Of a stretch of 64,000 nucleotides of DNA, positions 8,264-18,771 are shown piece after piece. Within the stretch, counting starts at the first letter, position 1. The number at the start of each line of letters is the position of its first letter. The stretch comes from Elusimicrobia bacterium GWB2_63_22 (GTDB lineage: Bacteria; Elusimicrobiota; Elusimicrobia; Elusimicrobiales; UBA9959): NCBI GenBank assembly GCA_001799735.1, contig MGUA01000005.1, positions 62,886 to 126,885 of the forward strand, read 5' to 3'. A program made the translations under genes and the position numbers. The notes under the pieces were generated by a model. It had not been told where the DNA came from. It did no database searches and was given only the letters and a program-made list of their open reading frames with translations.

Positions 8264-9871
8264 TCAGAATTTGGAAATAGAGGCGAAAACCTTGAAGTCC
8301 AGCCTCGGGAACACGCTGTTCTTCTGCTCCAGCTCGGCGAGCGCGGCCTCGTCCACGCGCTTTTCTATCACCTCGGACAGCAGCCGCACAGCGTTGGCGG
8401 AGTGGTCCTCCAGGCGGCCCTTGGCGTAGTCGGAATGGGAACCGATATACAGCAGGAAAGCCCAATCGGAGGACTGGGCCAGCAGGGTCTCGCGCGCGGC
8501 CTGGTTGAGAGCCCGGGCGGCGAGGCTGTTGAGGTCCTGGTTGCGGAACCGGTTGGCCGTCTCTATCATCTTGTCGGTGGCGGCGTAGACGGCGGAGTAG
8601 ATGAAATCGTTGCTCTCGTTGACCCACGGGTCGAAGTAGCCGCTCTCGCCCCAGGAGGAGATGCCCGGGGTCAGTTCCGCCGGCTCCTGGCAGGAGTTCA
8701 GGTACTCCGACGGGGTGACGAACTGCAGGGGCAGGCGCTCCGCCCGGATCTTCCTTATGACGGTCTCCAGAAAAGCGGGGCCTTCGAACCACCAGTGGCC
8801 GAACAGCTCCGCGTCGTAGCAGCTCACTATCAGGGGCCTGGTACCGCGCGCGGCGTAGAAGTCGTCGGTCTGCTTCATGCGGCGGGCGAGAAAATCCGAG
8901 GCGTGCGCCTCCACCCTGGCCATGGCGGCCTCGGGGTCGTAATACTCTTTGGCGGAAAGGTCGTTGCCGGGGCCGGTGATGCGGTGGTACTTCAGGCCCA
9001 GCGGCCGGCGGACGCCGTCCGAACCCAGGTAGGGCCTGACGTACTCGTAATCCCCGTCGTAGCCGAGGTCGCGGTAGAACTCGCGGTAGGCCGGGTCGCC
9101 GGGATAGCCGAACTTGGAGCTCCAGACCTCGCGCGAACTGGCGGCGTCCCGCGCGAAGAGCCCGACGCCGTTGGTGGTGCGGTAAGGGGAATAGACGCCG
9201 TTGGGCGCCTGCGGGGCGGCGAACTCCATGGCGTGCGACTCGGTAAAGGTATAGTTGAAGCCGGAAAGCTTCAGGTAGGAGTTCAGGCGCGGCTCATAGG
9301 CGCATTCCGGCAGCCAGAAGCCAGAGGGCTTGCGGTTGAACCGGTCCTCGTAATCCTCGGCGGCCACGGCCAGCTGGGCGCGCACGGCCTCCGGGCGGGT
9401 CAGCAGCGGCAGCACGGCGTGCGTGGCGGAGGTGGTGATGATCTCTATCTGCCCGGCATGCTGCAGGGATTTCAGCGGGGTTATCAGGTCGCCGCTGTAC
9501 TTATGCAGCACTTCGGCCGCTTCCTGGTACAGCTTCTGATAAAATTTTACGCTCCGGAGCAGGGCGGGGTCGCCGGCGGCGCGCTCCAGTTCTTTCTCTA
9601 TAAGCTCCAGGCGGGAGTCCACGTAAAGCTGCAGTTTGTCTTCGAGCGCCTCGTTCTCCAGCATGGCGCCCAGGGTGGGCGAGATGGAAAGCGCCACGCC
9701 GGGCCTGATGCCTTCCGCGGCCAGCCGCTCGAGGGCGGAGATGATGGGCACGTAAGTCTCGACCACGGCCTCGAAGAACCAGTTCTCCTCGAGGAAGCCC
9801 GAGTCGCGGGGGTGGTTGACGTACGGCAGGTGCGCGTGCAGCAGGAACATCAGGGAGCCGCGCGAGCTCAT
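8264..9871 (-). CDS. GH57 family 1,4-alpha-glucan branching enzyme (with DUF1957 region)
   Basis: A 535-residue glycoside hydrolase family 57 protein. It opens with the family strand LMFLLHAHLPYV. The likely nucleophile is Glu189 in WLPECAYEP and the likely acid/base is Asp353 in CYDAELFGHWW. These spacings match the GH57 branching enzyme of Thermococcus (E183/D354, recalled from the literature). The helical C-terminal part (after about 430) resembles DUF1957. Branching enzymes introduce alpha-1,6 links into glycogen. The upstream DUF4912 gene overlaps the start as ATGA, and this pairing is common for GH57/DUF1957 genes. No glycogen synthase is in the window. Confidence 0.9.
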   Translation of the reverse strand: MSSRGSLMFLLHAHLPYVNHPRDSGFLEENWFFEAVVETYVPIISALERLAAEGIRPGVALSISPTLGAMLENEALEDKLQLYVDSRLELIEKELERAAGDPALLRSVKFYQKLYQEAAEVLHKYSGDLITPLKSLQHAGQIEIITTSATHAVLPLLTRPEAVRAQLAVAAEDYEDRFNRKPSGFWLPECAYEPRLNSYLKLSGFNYTFTESHAMEFAAPQAPNGVYSPYRTTNGVGLFARDAASSREVWSSKFGYPGDPAYREFYRDLGYDGDYEYVRPYLGSDGVRRPLGLKYHRITGPGNDLSAKEYYDPEAAMARVEAHASDFLARRMKQTDDFYAARGTRPLIVSCYDAELFGHWWFEGPAFLETVIRKIRAERLPLQFVTPSEYLNSCQEPAELTPGISSWGESGYFDPWVNESNDFIYSAVYAATDKMIETANRFRNQDLNSLAARALNQAARETLLAQSSDWAFLLYIGSHSDYAKGRLEDHSANAVRLLSEVIEKRVDEAALAELEQKNSVFPRLDFKVFASISKF

Positions 9872-10257
9872 GACAGCACCTTCTTGTGGAATTCCATGCT
9901 GGCGTAGGCGCGCTCTTCGGCCATGCCGGCGGCGGCGGGCGCCGCGGCCTGGTTGGACTCGAGGAGTTTTTCCCAGGCGTCGCCGCGCAGCGCGTAAAGC
10001 GAGGCCTGGTAAGTTTTGCCCTGCGCGGGGACCGGGAGGTAGGCGCGGCCGGCCTGCCAGCCGGCTTTCAGGACCGAGGCCTGGGCCCCGTCGTCCACGC
10101 AGGCCAGCCTGAGCTCCAGTTCGCCGGCGAAAGCGCCGGACGCGAAAGCTTCGGCCCGCCCGGCGGAGAACAGCCAGAAAACAAAAAAGGAACCGGGGTT
10201 CTTCGGGAGAAGCACCAGGCGGTCTTCGGCAGGCAGAGGTCTCGACAGTTCGGGCAT
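9868..10257 (-). CDS. DUF4912 domain protein, partner of GH57 enzyme
   Basis: A 129-residue protein beginning LPAEDRLVLLPKNPGSFFVFWLFS, which matches the DUF4912 start (a strand of the form 'LVRDPxxLYAYWEIS'), then a beta-rich middle (LELRLACVD, AYLPVPAQGKTYQASLYAL). DUF4912 is thought to be a small carbohydrate-associated module because it is so often fused or adjacent to GH57/DUF1957 proteins. That pattern holds here, with a 4-base overlap into the branching-enzyme gene. There is no signal peptide. Function is inferred only from the neighbour. Confidence 0.75.
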   Translation of the reverse strand: MPELSRPLPAEDRLVLLPKNPGSFFVFWLFSAGRAEAFASGAFAGELELRLACVDDGAQASVLKAGWQAGRAYLPVPAQGKTYQASLYALRGDAWEKLLESNQAAAPAAAGMAEERAYASMEFHKKVLS

Positions 10258-10298
10258 CTACAGATAATCTACTAAATTTTCCCGGAATTAAAAATAAT

Positions 10299-10327
10299 TT
10301 TCTGGTCTCCCGCTTTTTTTATATGAT
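10299..10327 (+). promoter_or_regulatory. weak candidate promoter for the tdh-like operon
   Basis: In the A/T-rich divergent gap (10258-10381), TATGAT at 10322-10327 is a good -10 match. The hexamer 17 bases upstream (TTTCTG) is a poor -35. The gene start at 10382 has a proper Shine-Dalgarno sequence (AAGGAG), so a leader of about 50 bases is expected. Confidence 0.3.
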
Positions 10328-10381
10328 AGCTATGCGGCCGGACGCCGCTAAATCTCTTTGAACAGGGCCAAGGAGCCACCC

Positions 10382-11416
10382 ATGAAAGCCATTCTCAAAA
10401 CCTCCAGGTCGCGCGGCGCCAGCTACCGCGACGCCCAAACGCCGGTCATCGCCAAGGACGAGCTCCTTATCCGCGTCACCGCCGCCTCCATCAGCCCCAG
10501 CGACCTGGCCATCCACAACCACGCCGGCCCCGGCTTCGCCACGCCCACGCTCCCCTTCGCCTTCGGCCAGGAATTCTGCGGCGAAGTGGTGGAGATAGGG
10601 TCGCTCGCCAAGGGGTTCGACAAGGGCGATTTCGTCTCCGTGGAATCCCACATCTTCTGCGGCGTCTGCGGGCAGTGCCGCAACGACCAGCGCCATATCT
10701 GCCAGAACCTGCGCGTGATAGGCCGCGACGTGCCCGGCGGCCTGGCCGAATACGCCGCGGTGCCGGCGCGCTGCGCCTGGAAACACACCGACGATTCGCT
10801 CAAGGACATCGGCGCCATCATGGGGCCGTTCGGCAGCTCGGTGCACGCCGTGCTGTCCGAGGACCTGGTGGGCCGCAGCGTGCTGATCTCCGGAGTCGCC
10901 CCGCAGGGGCTGTTCGCCGCGGCGATAGCCAAGGCAGGCGGGGCCAAGCGCGTGATCGCGCTGGACTCGTCCGACTACCGCCGCAAGCTCGCCCTTAAGA
11001 TGGGCGCCGACGTGGCCATGGACTCCTCCGCCGCCGACTGCGTGGGCCGGATCCACAAGGCCTGCGGCCAGGAAGGCGTAGACGCCGTAATAGAGATGAG
11101 CGGCGGCGCCAAGGCCATAGCGCTCGGCCTGAAGGCCCTGCGCCCCGGCGGCCGCTTTGTGGCTTTCGGCCTGCCGGTGGAGAACCTCAACCTGGACTAC
11201 GCCGGAGACATAGTGAAACGCGGCATCCGCCTGGAGGGCGTGGCCGGCCGGGAGATCTTCCGCAGCTGGTACAAGATGGAGAGCCTGCTGAAGTCCGGCG
11301 CGGTGGACCCGCGGCCCGCCGTCACGCACACCTTCGCCTTCAAGGACTTTAAAAAAGCCTTCGCCCTGATCAATTCCAAGGACAAGCGCTGCGGCAAGGT
11401 CATACTGAAACCGTAA
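10382..11416 (+). CDS. L-threonine 3-dehydrogenase homologue lacking catalytic-zinc ligands
   Basis: A 344-residue medium-chain dehydrogenase that aligns end to end with threonine dehydrogenase: MKAILKT start, the structural-zinc cysteines CGVCGQCRNDQRHIC, LVGRSVLISG, and a C-terminal GREIFRSWYKMESLL matching the Tdh stretch REMFETWYKM. Yet the residues aligned with catalytic-zinc ligands are changed: Cys38 is Ser (ASISPSD instead of TSICGTD) and His63 is Gln (GQEF instead of GHE). The nucleotide loop GAGPIG is GVAPQG. The start follows an AAGGAG ribosome site. Kbl follows 12 bases downstream, the classical threonine-to-glycine pair, so a link to that pathway is likely, but ordinary zinc-dependent activity is doubtful. 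Confidence 0.85.
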   Translation: MKAILKTSRSRGASYRDAQTPVIAKDELLIRVTAASISPSDLAIHNHAGPGFATPTLPFAFGQEFCGEVVEIGSLAKGFDKGDFVSVESHIFCGVCGQCRNDQRHICQNLRVIGRDVPGGLAEYAAVPARCAWKHTDDSLKDIGAIMGPFGSSVHAVLSEDLVGRSVLISGVAPQGLFAAAIAKAGGAKRVIALDSSDYRRKLALKMGADVAMDSSAADCVGRIHKACGQEGVDAVIEMSGGAKAIALGLKALRPGGRFVAFGLPVENLNLDYAGDIVKRGIRLEGVAGREIFRSWYKMESLLKSGAVDPRPAVTHTFAFKDFKKAFALINSKDKRCGKVILKP

Positions 11417-11428
11417 CAAGGAGACACC

Positions 11429-12619
11429 ATGAGCTTCGATACCCTTAAGTTCGCCGACGAGGAAGTAGCCCTGCTGAAGCAGGAGGGCCGCTTCCTGCAG
11501 CCGCGGGTGCTGGAATCCGCGCAGGAGCCCGTCTCGGTGATAGACGGCAAAAAAGTCGTCAACCTGACCTCCAACAACTACCTGGCGCTGGCCAACAACC
11601 CCAAAGTAAAGAAGGCCGCCATAGAGGCCATAGAGAAATACGGCATAGGTTCCGCCGCCGTGCGCACCATCATCGGCACCATGTCCATCCACCGTGAGCT
11701 CGAGGAGGAGTTCGCCAAGTTCAAGCATTCCGAGGCCTCCATCCTGTTCCAGAGCGGCTTTACCTCCAACGTGGCGGTCTGCCAGTCGCTGATGTCCTCC
11801 GAGGCCGACCTGCTGATCTCCGACGAGCTCAACCACGCCTCCATCATAGACGGGGCCCGCCTGGCCAAGTCCCCCCGCAAGATCTACCGCCACAAGGACA
11901 TCAAGCACCTGACCGAGATCCTTGAGACGCCCGAAGCGCGCAAGGCCCGCCGCAAGATGGTGGTCACCGACGGCGTGTTCTCCATGGACGGCGACATCGC
12001 CAACCTCGACGAGATAGTGGCGACCGCCCATAAGTACGGGGCCTTCGTGATGGTGGACGACGCGCACGCCAGCGGCGTGATAGGCAAGGAAGGCCGCGGC
12101 ACCGTCAGCCATTTCAACCTTGACGGCCAGGTGGAGATCCAGATCGGCACGCTTTCCAAGGCCTTCGCGGCCGTAGGCGGCTACGCCGCCACCACGCAGA
12201 ACCTACGCGACTACATGGGCTCGGTGGCCCGGCCCTTCCTGTTCTCCAGCTCCCAGCCGCCGTCGGTGGCCGCCTCGTGCCTGGCGGTGCTCGACATCCT
12301 GCTCAACGAGCCGGAATACCTCAAGCGCCTCTGGGACAACACCGCCTTCTTCAAGGAAGAGATGAAGAAGGCCGGTTTCGACACCGGCCATTCGGTCACC
12401 CCCATCACCCCGGTGATGATCGGCGACCCCGTAAAGGCGAAGGCGCTCTCCGTGAAACTTTTCGAGGAAGGCGTCTTCGCGCTGCCGCTGGGCTTTCCTA
12501 CCGTGCCCAAGGGCAAGGAACGCCTGCGCACCATAGTGACCGCCGGCCACACGCTCAAGGACCTGGAATTCGCCGTGGAGAAGTTCAAGAAAGCCGGCAA
12601 AGAACTCGGCATAATCTAA
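11429..12619 (+). CDS. kbl: glycine C-acetyltransferase (2-amino-3-ketobutyrate CoA ligase)
   Basis: A 396-residue PLP-dependent alpha-oxoamine synthase that cleaves 2-amino-3-oxobutyrate with CoA to glycine and acetyl-CoA. Landmarks are intact: NLTSNNYLALANNP, the substrate region RTIIGTMSIHRELE, SDELNHASIIDG, the cofactor motif VDDAHASG, and the PLP lysine in GTLSKAFAAVGGY. Family members also include BioF and ALA synthase; the Kbl call rests on sequence resemblance and on the tdh-like gene directly upstream. It has a good ribosome site (AAGGAG) and normal length, in contrast to the altered dehydrogenase it is paired with. Confidence 0.92.
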   Translation: MSFDTLKFADEEVALLKQEGRFLQPRVLESAQEPVSVIDGKKVVNLTSNNYLALANNPKVKKAAIEAIEKYGIGSAAVRTIIGTMSIHRELEEEFAKFKHSEASILFQSGFTSNVAVCQSLMSSEADLLISDELNHASIIDGARLAKSPRKIYRHKDIKHLTEILETPEARKARRKMVVTDGVFSMDGDIANLDEIVATAHKYGAFVMVDDAHASGVIGKEGRGTVSHFNLDGQVEIQIGTLSKAFAAVGGYAATTQNLRDYMGSVARPFLFSSSQPPSVAASCLAVLDILLNEPEYLKRLWDNTAFFKEEMKKAGFDTGHSVTPITPVMIGDPVKAKALSVKLFEEGVFALPLGFPTVPKGKERLRTIVTAGHTLKDLEFAVEKFKKAGKELGII

Positions 12620-12629
12620 GGAGATACGG

Positions 12630-13040
12630 ATGAAACGCAACCTTCTGATAACTTTAGCCGCGGTGGCCGTACTGGCCGCCAGCGCCGGCGCCGCGGTGAT
12701 GCGCGTCAACGGCGAGCCGGCCCGCAAGATGTGGGAAGCCCTGAACCTGATGGCCAAGCTGGAAGACCTGCCGCTGCACGTGATAGACGGCGCCTCCGAC
12801 ACCATCGAGGTCAGGAGCCTGACCTGCGCCTCGGAGATGTACGACGCCTGCTCCCTCTTCGTTAAAGTCGACGGCGAGGAGAAGATGATAGTCCACCTCG
12901 ACGCCGCCTGCAAGATCATAGACGCGCTCTACGCCAACGGCATCTACCCCTCCGAAGACGACCCCAGCCTTTCCCAGTCGGCCGGGCACGTGTCCTGCAC
13001 TAAAACCAACGACAAGTTCGACTGCGTCATAACGGAATAA
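12630..13040 (+). CDS. small secreted protein of unknown function
   Basis: A 136-residue product with a Sec signal peptide (MKRNLLITLAAVAVLAASAGA) and a mature part of about 115 residues containing paired cysteines (LTCAS, DACSLF, AACK, VSCTK, FDCV), suggestive of disulfides. No known domain is recognised. An AAGGAG ribosome site begins right after the kbl stop codon, so it is cotranscribed with tdh-like and kbl, although an exported protein has no obvious role in threonine breakdown. Coding status is supported by the signal peptide, ribosome site and continuity with neighbours. Confidence 0.7.
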   Translation: MKRNLLITLAAVAVLAASAGAAVMRVNGEPARKMWEALNLMAKLEDLPLHVIDGASDTIEVRSLTCASEMYDACSLFVKVDGEEKMIVHLDAACKIIDALYANGIYPSEDDPSLSQSAGHVSCTKTNDKFDCVITE

Positions 13041-13065
13041 AGGCGGCCCCCGCCTCACAGGAAAC

Positions 13066-13749
13066 ATGGTAACGATAATAGGGCTGGGCATCTCCTCCGG
13101 CGAGCACCTGACGCTGGAAGGCCTGCGCCTGCTCAAGAGCTGCGACGTGATCTTCGCCCCCAGGGGCGCCCTGCCGGAACCGCTGCTGCGGCTGGCCGCC
13201 GACTTCCGCGACACTTCCGCCTTCTACCACCAGCCAGAAACGGAGCGCCTGCTTACGGAAGCGGTGCTGGCCGAGGCCAGGAGCCGCAGCGTGGCGGTCT
13301 GCACCGTCGGGCATCCCCTCATCTTCGACAAACCCGTGGCGGCGCTTAAAGAGGCGTGCCGCCGCGCCGGCGTCCCCTGCAAGGTGCTGCCCGGCGTCTC
13401 GGCCGTGGACGCGGTGCTCTGCGAGCTGGGCTTCGCCGCCGACCAGGAAGGCTTCCAGGCCCGCCAGGCCGCGCATATCCCCGGCACCAAGATAGACGCC
13501 TCCCTGCCGCTGTTCGTCTTCAGATGCAACGCCCTGGCCGCCAAGGCCGGCCTGGCCGGCCGCTTTGTGGCCGCCGTCACCAAGGCCTACCCGCCCGGCC
13601 ACTACGCCAGTTTCGTGGAAACCGCGCATGTGCCCAGGCAAGTGGCGCTCGTGGATAGTTTTCCCCTCAAAGACCTGGAAAAGAAATTAGCCTCGGCGCC
13701 GGCCGAGGCCACTCTGTTCATCCCCCCGCTCAAGAAAAAAAAGAAATAG
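13066..13749 (+). CDS. tetrapyrrole-methylase-fold SAM-dependent methyltransferase, orphan type
   Basis: A 227-residue protein with the CobA/CbiF-type fold: N-terminal VTIIGLGISSGEHLTLEGLRLL, the central TVGHPLIF (the equivalent of the GDP/YGHP SAM loop), LPGVSAVDAVLCELGF, and a C-terminal ATLFIPPLK. There is no cobalamin or siroheme gene nearby. The GHP and ATLFIPP motifs recall the stand-alone methylases related to borosin peptide N-methyltransferases, but the Arg/Tyr residues I associate with that activity are not evident. The product ends in seven residues of which six are lysine (KKKKKK). Its stop codon directly abuts that of the converging purH-like gene. Confidence 0.75.
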   Translation: MVTIIGLGISSGEHLTLEGLRLLKSCDVIFAPRGALPEPLLRLAADFRDTSAFYHQPETERLLTEAVLAEARSRSVAVCTVGHPLIFDKPVAALKEACRRAGVPCKVLPGVSAVDAVLCELGFAADQEGFQARQAAHIPGTKIDASLPLFVFRCNALAAKAGLAGRFVAAVTKAYPPGHYASFVETAHVPRQVALVDSFPLKDLEKKLASAPAEATLFIPPLKKKKK

Positions 13750-15249
13750 TCAGTGCCTGAAATGGCGGATGCCGGCCAGCAGCATGGCCGCGCCCCGCGC
13801 GTCGCAGAGCTGCGCGCAATCCTCGTCGTCCTGCCACCCGCCGGGCTGGATCACGGCCGTCACTCCGCCGGCCAGCGCGGCCTGCAGGGTCTTGAGCGGC
13901 AGGGCCGCGTCGGCGGCCATCACCAGCGGGCCCGCCCCGGGCAGGATGGAGCGCCGCTCCCGCATCTTCCAGACCGCCCCCCTCACCGCGTCGTAGGTAG
14001 AGCTCTCGGCCGCGCTTACGGCGATAACGGTATTCCCCTCCGCCAGCACCACGGCGTAGGTCTTGGCGTATTTTACGGCGCGCCAGGCCAGCAGCAGCGA
14101 ACGCATTTCCGCTTCCGACGGCCGGCGCCGGGTGACGCAGGCCGGTTCGGAAGAGAGCAGGACATTGTCCTTGTCCTCTATGAGCACGCCGCCGGCCACC
14201 GAGTGCAGTTCCACTTCGCGCGGGGAAAGCACGGGGGCGCCGAGCTCCAGCACGCGCAGCCCCTCTTTCGTCCGCAGGATCCGCAGGGCGTCGGGGCTGT
14301 AGCCTGGCGCCACCACGCTTTCGATAAAGGCTTCTTTCAGCAGGCCGGCGGTGTCGGCGTCCAGCTGGCGGTTGAAGGCGGCCGTGCCGCCCACCGCCCC
14401 GGCGGGGTCGGCCCGCAGGGCGCCGCGCAGGCACTCGGGCAGGGTGGCGCCGGCGCAGAGGCCTGAGGGGCGGGCATGCTTGGCCACGGCGCAGACGGGC
14501 TCCTCGAACTCCATGGCGAGCTCGAAGGCCGTGTCGAGGTCGAGGTAATGGTTGAGGTTGAAATTCTCCCCTGCGTGCACCCTGGCGGCGTTGAGGCCGC
14601 GCGGCCGGGCGCCGCTGAGGGCGTAGAAGGCGGCGCGCTGGTGGCGGTTCTCGCCGTAATCCAGGTCGGCTACTTTTTTAAGGCTGATCACCACCTCGTC
14701 GCCGAGCAGGTTGCCGGTCTCGGAGAGGTACTGCGCTATGGTGGCGTCGTAGGCGGCCAGGTATTGCCAGGCCCGGGAGGCGAGCTGTTTTTTTATCTCG
14801 GGCTCCAGGCCGCCGTCCTCCTTGAGCGCCCGCAGGACCGGGCCGTAATCCACGGGACTCGCTACGGTGATGACGTTGGTGAAGTCGCGGGCGGCGGCCC
14901 TGAGCACGGCGGAGTTGGACTGGTCGAGGTAATTGGAGAGTTCCTCTAGGGCGAATTCTTCCTGGCCTACGATGCTGGCTATGGGGTAAAGGTTGGCGGC
15001 TACCACGTAGAAGGCGGGCAGCTCCACGCCGTTCTCGGAAACGGCCGGGAAGCGGCCGGAGAGGGCTTTGAGGACGGAGTAGGGCACGGGCGGGGAGTAG
15101 CGGACTTCCTCGGCTTCTATGCCGGCTTCGGCGAGGAGTTTATAGGTGGAGCCGGAGGCGTAGACGGCGAAGCCGAGCTCGGAGAGTCCCTTGGCGAACT
15201 CCTCGATCCCGGTCTTGTCGTAAACGCTGAGATAAGCGGTTTTATCCAT
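13750..15249 (-). CDS. purH: divergent PurH homologue (AICAR transformylase/IMP cyclohydrolase family)
   Basis: A 499-residue protein that aligns along the whole of bifunctional PurH (about 530 residues): LSVYDKTGIEEFAKGL, AANLYPIASIV, YGENRHQRAAFY, KHARPSGL, APGYSPDAL, GVTAVIQPGGWQDDED and the terminal GIRHFRH. However the cyclohydrolase loop with KTLHPK and HGG is absent, the IDIGGP motif is replaced, and in the transformylase domain KHANPCG is KHARPSG and the GxGAGQxxRV segment is AVSAAESSTY. The Lys-His pair of the transformylase is kept. It may be a degenerate paralogue, a specialised enzyme, or a highly diverged functional PurH. A palindromic repeat lies just upstream. Confidence 0.85.
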   Translation of the reverse strand: MDKTAYLSVYDKTGIEEFAKGLSELGFAVYASGSTYKLLAEAGIEAEEVRYSPPVPYSVLKALSGRFPAVSENGVELPAFYVVAANLYPIASIVGQEEFALEELSNYLDQSNSAVLRAAARDFTNVITVASPVDYGPVLRALKEDGGLEPEIKKQLASRAWQYLAAYDATIAQYLSETGNLLGDEVVISLKKVADLDYGENRHQRAAFYALSGARPRGLNAARVHAGENFNLNHYLDLDTAFELAMEFEEPVCAVAKHARPSGLCAGATLPECLRGALRADPAGAVGGTAAFNRQLDADTAGLLKEAFIESVVAPGYSPDALRILRTKEGLRVLELGAPVLSPREVELHSVAGGVLIEDKDNVLLSSEPACVTRRRPSEAEMRSLLLAWRAVKYAKTYAVVLAEGNTVIAVSAAESSTYDAVRGAVWKMRERRSILPGAGPLVMAADAALPLKTLQAALAGGVTAVIQPGGWQDDEDCAQLCDARGAAMLLAGIRHFRH

Positions 15250-15270
15250 ACATTTCAGCCCAGGGCCGTC

Positions 15271-15387
15271 CGGAGTATTCCCCCGCCAACCCTGGCTTGC
15301 CGCAGGGAAACCGTTGCGCGGTTTCCCCCCCGCGGGAAATTAAGCGGGGCCCCCCTTTCCCCAAAGGGTTGGCGGGGGAATACCCCG
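15271..15387. repeat. multi-hairpin palindromic repeat element, copy 1
   Basis: Perfect 19-bp inverted arms at 15275-15293 and 15365-15383 enclose a core of about 71 bases. The core holds a 9-bp hairpin (GGGAAACCG/CGGTTTCCC) and a 6-bp hairpin (CCCCGC/GCGGGG). A second copy lies at 36721-36843: its core differs at only two positions, while its arms differ at three positions that change in both arms together. It sits between ligA and the purH-like gene. The ends (G-TAT...ATA-CCCC) suggest a small non-autonomous mobile element or a structured-nucleic-acid repeat. Confidence 0.85.
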
Positions 15388-15410
15388 ATCAGCCCTTCGT
15401 CAGCTAATAT

Positions 15411-17827
<2,417 letters not shown>

Positions 17828-17958
17828 AGTTAGTGACCTTCGAGCCTATATAATACTAAATTATCCGGCGGTGGCCTAACGCCCCGGCGGCCGTTGCCAC
17901 GCCCCGTTTTCTTTTGTAGACTTTCAGGACAATCAAATACGAGGTTCCCGGAGGCAAA

Positions 17959-18708
17959 ATGGGGTTAGTTCCTTTAATTATAATCGCGGTAGTCGTACTT
18001 TTCGCCAGCATCAAGGTGCTTAACGAATACGAGCGCGGCGTCACCCTGACGTTCGGCCGCTTCACCGGCGTAAAAGGCCCCGGCCTGATCTTCCTGATCC
18101 CCGGCGTGCAGCAGATGTTCCGCATGAGCACGCGCGTGGTGGTGCTCGACGTCCCCCCGCAGGACATCATCACCCGCGACAACATCTCCGTGAAGGTCAA
18201 CGCGGTGGTCTACTTCCGGGTGGTCGACCCCCAGGCCGCGGTCCTCAACGTGGAGAACTTCATGTACGCTACCTCCCAGCTCGCCCAGACCACGCTGCGC
18301 AGCGTGCTCGGCCAGCAGGAGCTCGACGACCTGCTCTCCCAGCGCGACAAGATCAACAAGAACCTCCAGGAGATCCTGGACCAGCACACCGAGCCCTGGG
18401 GCATCAAGATCTCCAGCGTCGAGGTGAAGAACGTGGACCTGCCGCAGGAAATGCAGCGCGCCATCGCCAAGCAGGCCGAAGCCGAGCGCGAGCGCCGCGC
18501 CAAGGTCATCCATGCCGAAGGCGAATTCCAGGCCGCCCAGAAGCTCTCCGACGCGGCCTCCATCATGGCCGTGAATCCCGCCGCCATACAGCTGCGCTAC
18601 CTGCAGACGCTCACCGAGATCTCGGTGGACAAGAACTCGACCATAATCTTCCCGGTGCCCATGGACCTGGTGAAGATGTTCATGGAAACCCGCAAGCCCC
18701 AGGCCTAA
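17959..18708 (+). CDS. slipin (SPFH/stomatin-family membrane protein)
   Basis: A 249-residue protein with one N-terminal membrane span ([14 protein letters not shown]), then the SPFH/Band-7 domain: [12 protein letters not shown] entry ([15 protein letters not shown]), [36 protein letters not shown] coiled-coil stretch rich in Ala/Glu follows ([18 protein letters not shown]), then PMDLVKMF. Slipins form oligomeric rings in membranes and often pair with an NfeD protease-like partner; none is present here. The start has a strong CCGGAGG ribosome site. Confidence 0.93.
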   Translation: MGLVPLIIIAVVVLFASIKVLNEYERGVTLTFGRFTGVKGPGLIFLIPGVQQMFRMSTRVVVLDVPPQDIITRDNISVKVNAVVYFRVVDPQAAVLNVENFMYATSQLAQTTLRSVLGQQELDDLLSQRDKINKNLQEILDQHTEPWGIKISSVEVKNVDLPQEMQRAIAKQAEAERERRAKVIHAEGEFQAAQKLSDAASIMAVNPAAIQLRYLQTLTEISVDKNSTIIFPVPMDLVKMFMETRKPQA

Positions 18709-18771
18709 AACAGGCTGACAGGAGACGGCGCCGGTCTGGGGTTAAACCCGGGCCGGTTCTGTTTGGAAGCT

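Noticed and set aside
12630..13749. Calling the secreted protein and methylase a borosin peptide pathway
   Set aside because: The small protein has a signal peptide and disulfide-type cysteines, and the methylase lacks clearly matching catalytic Arg/Tyr residues.
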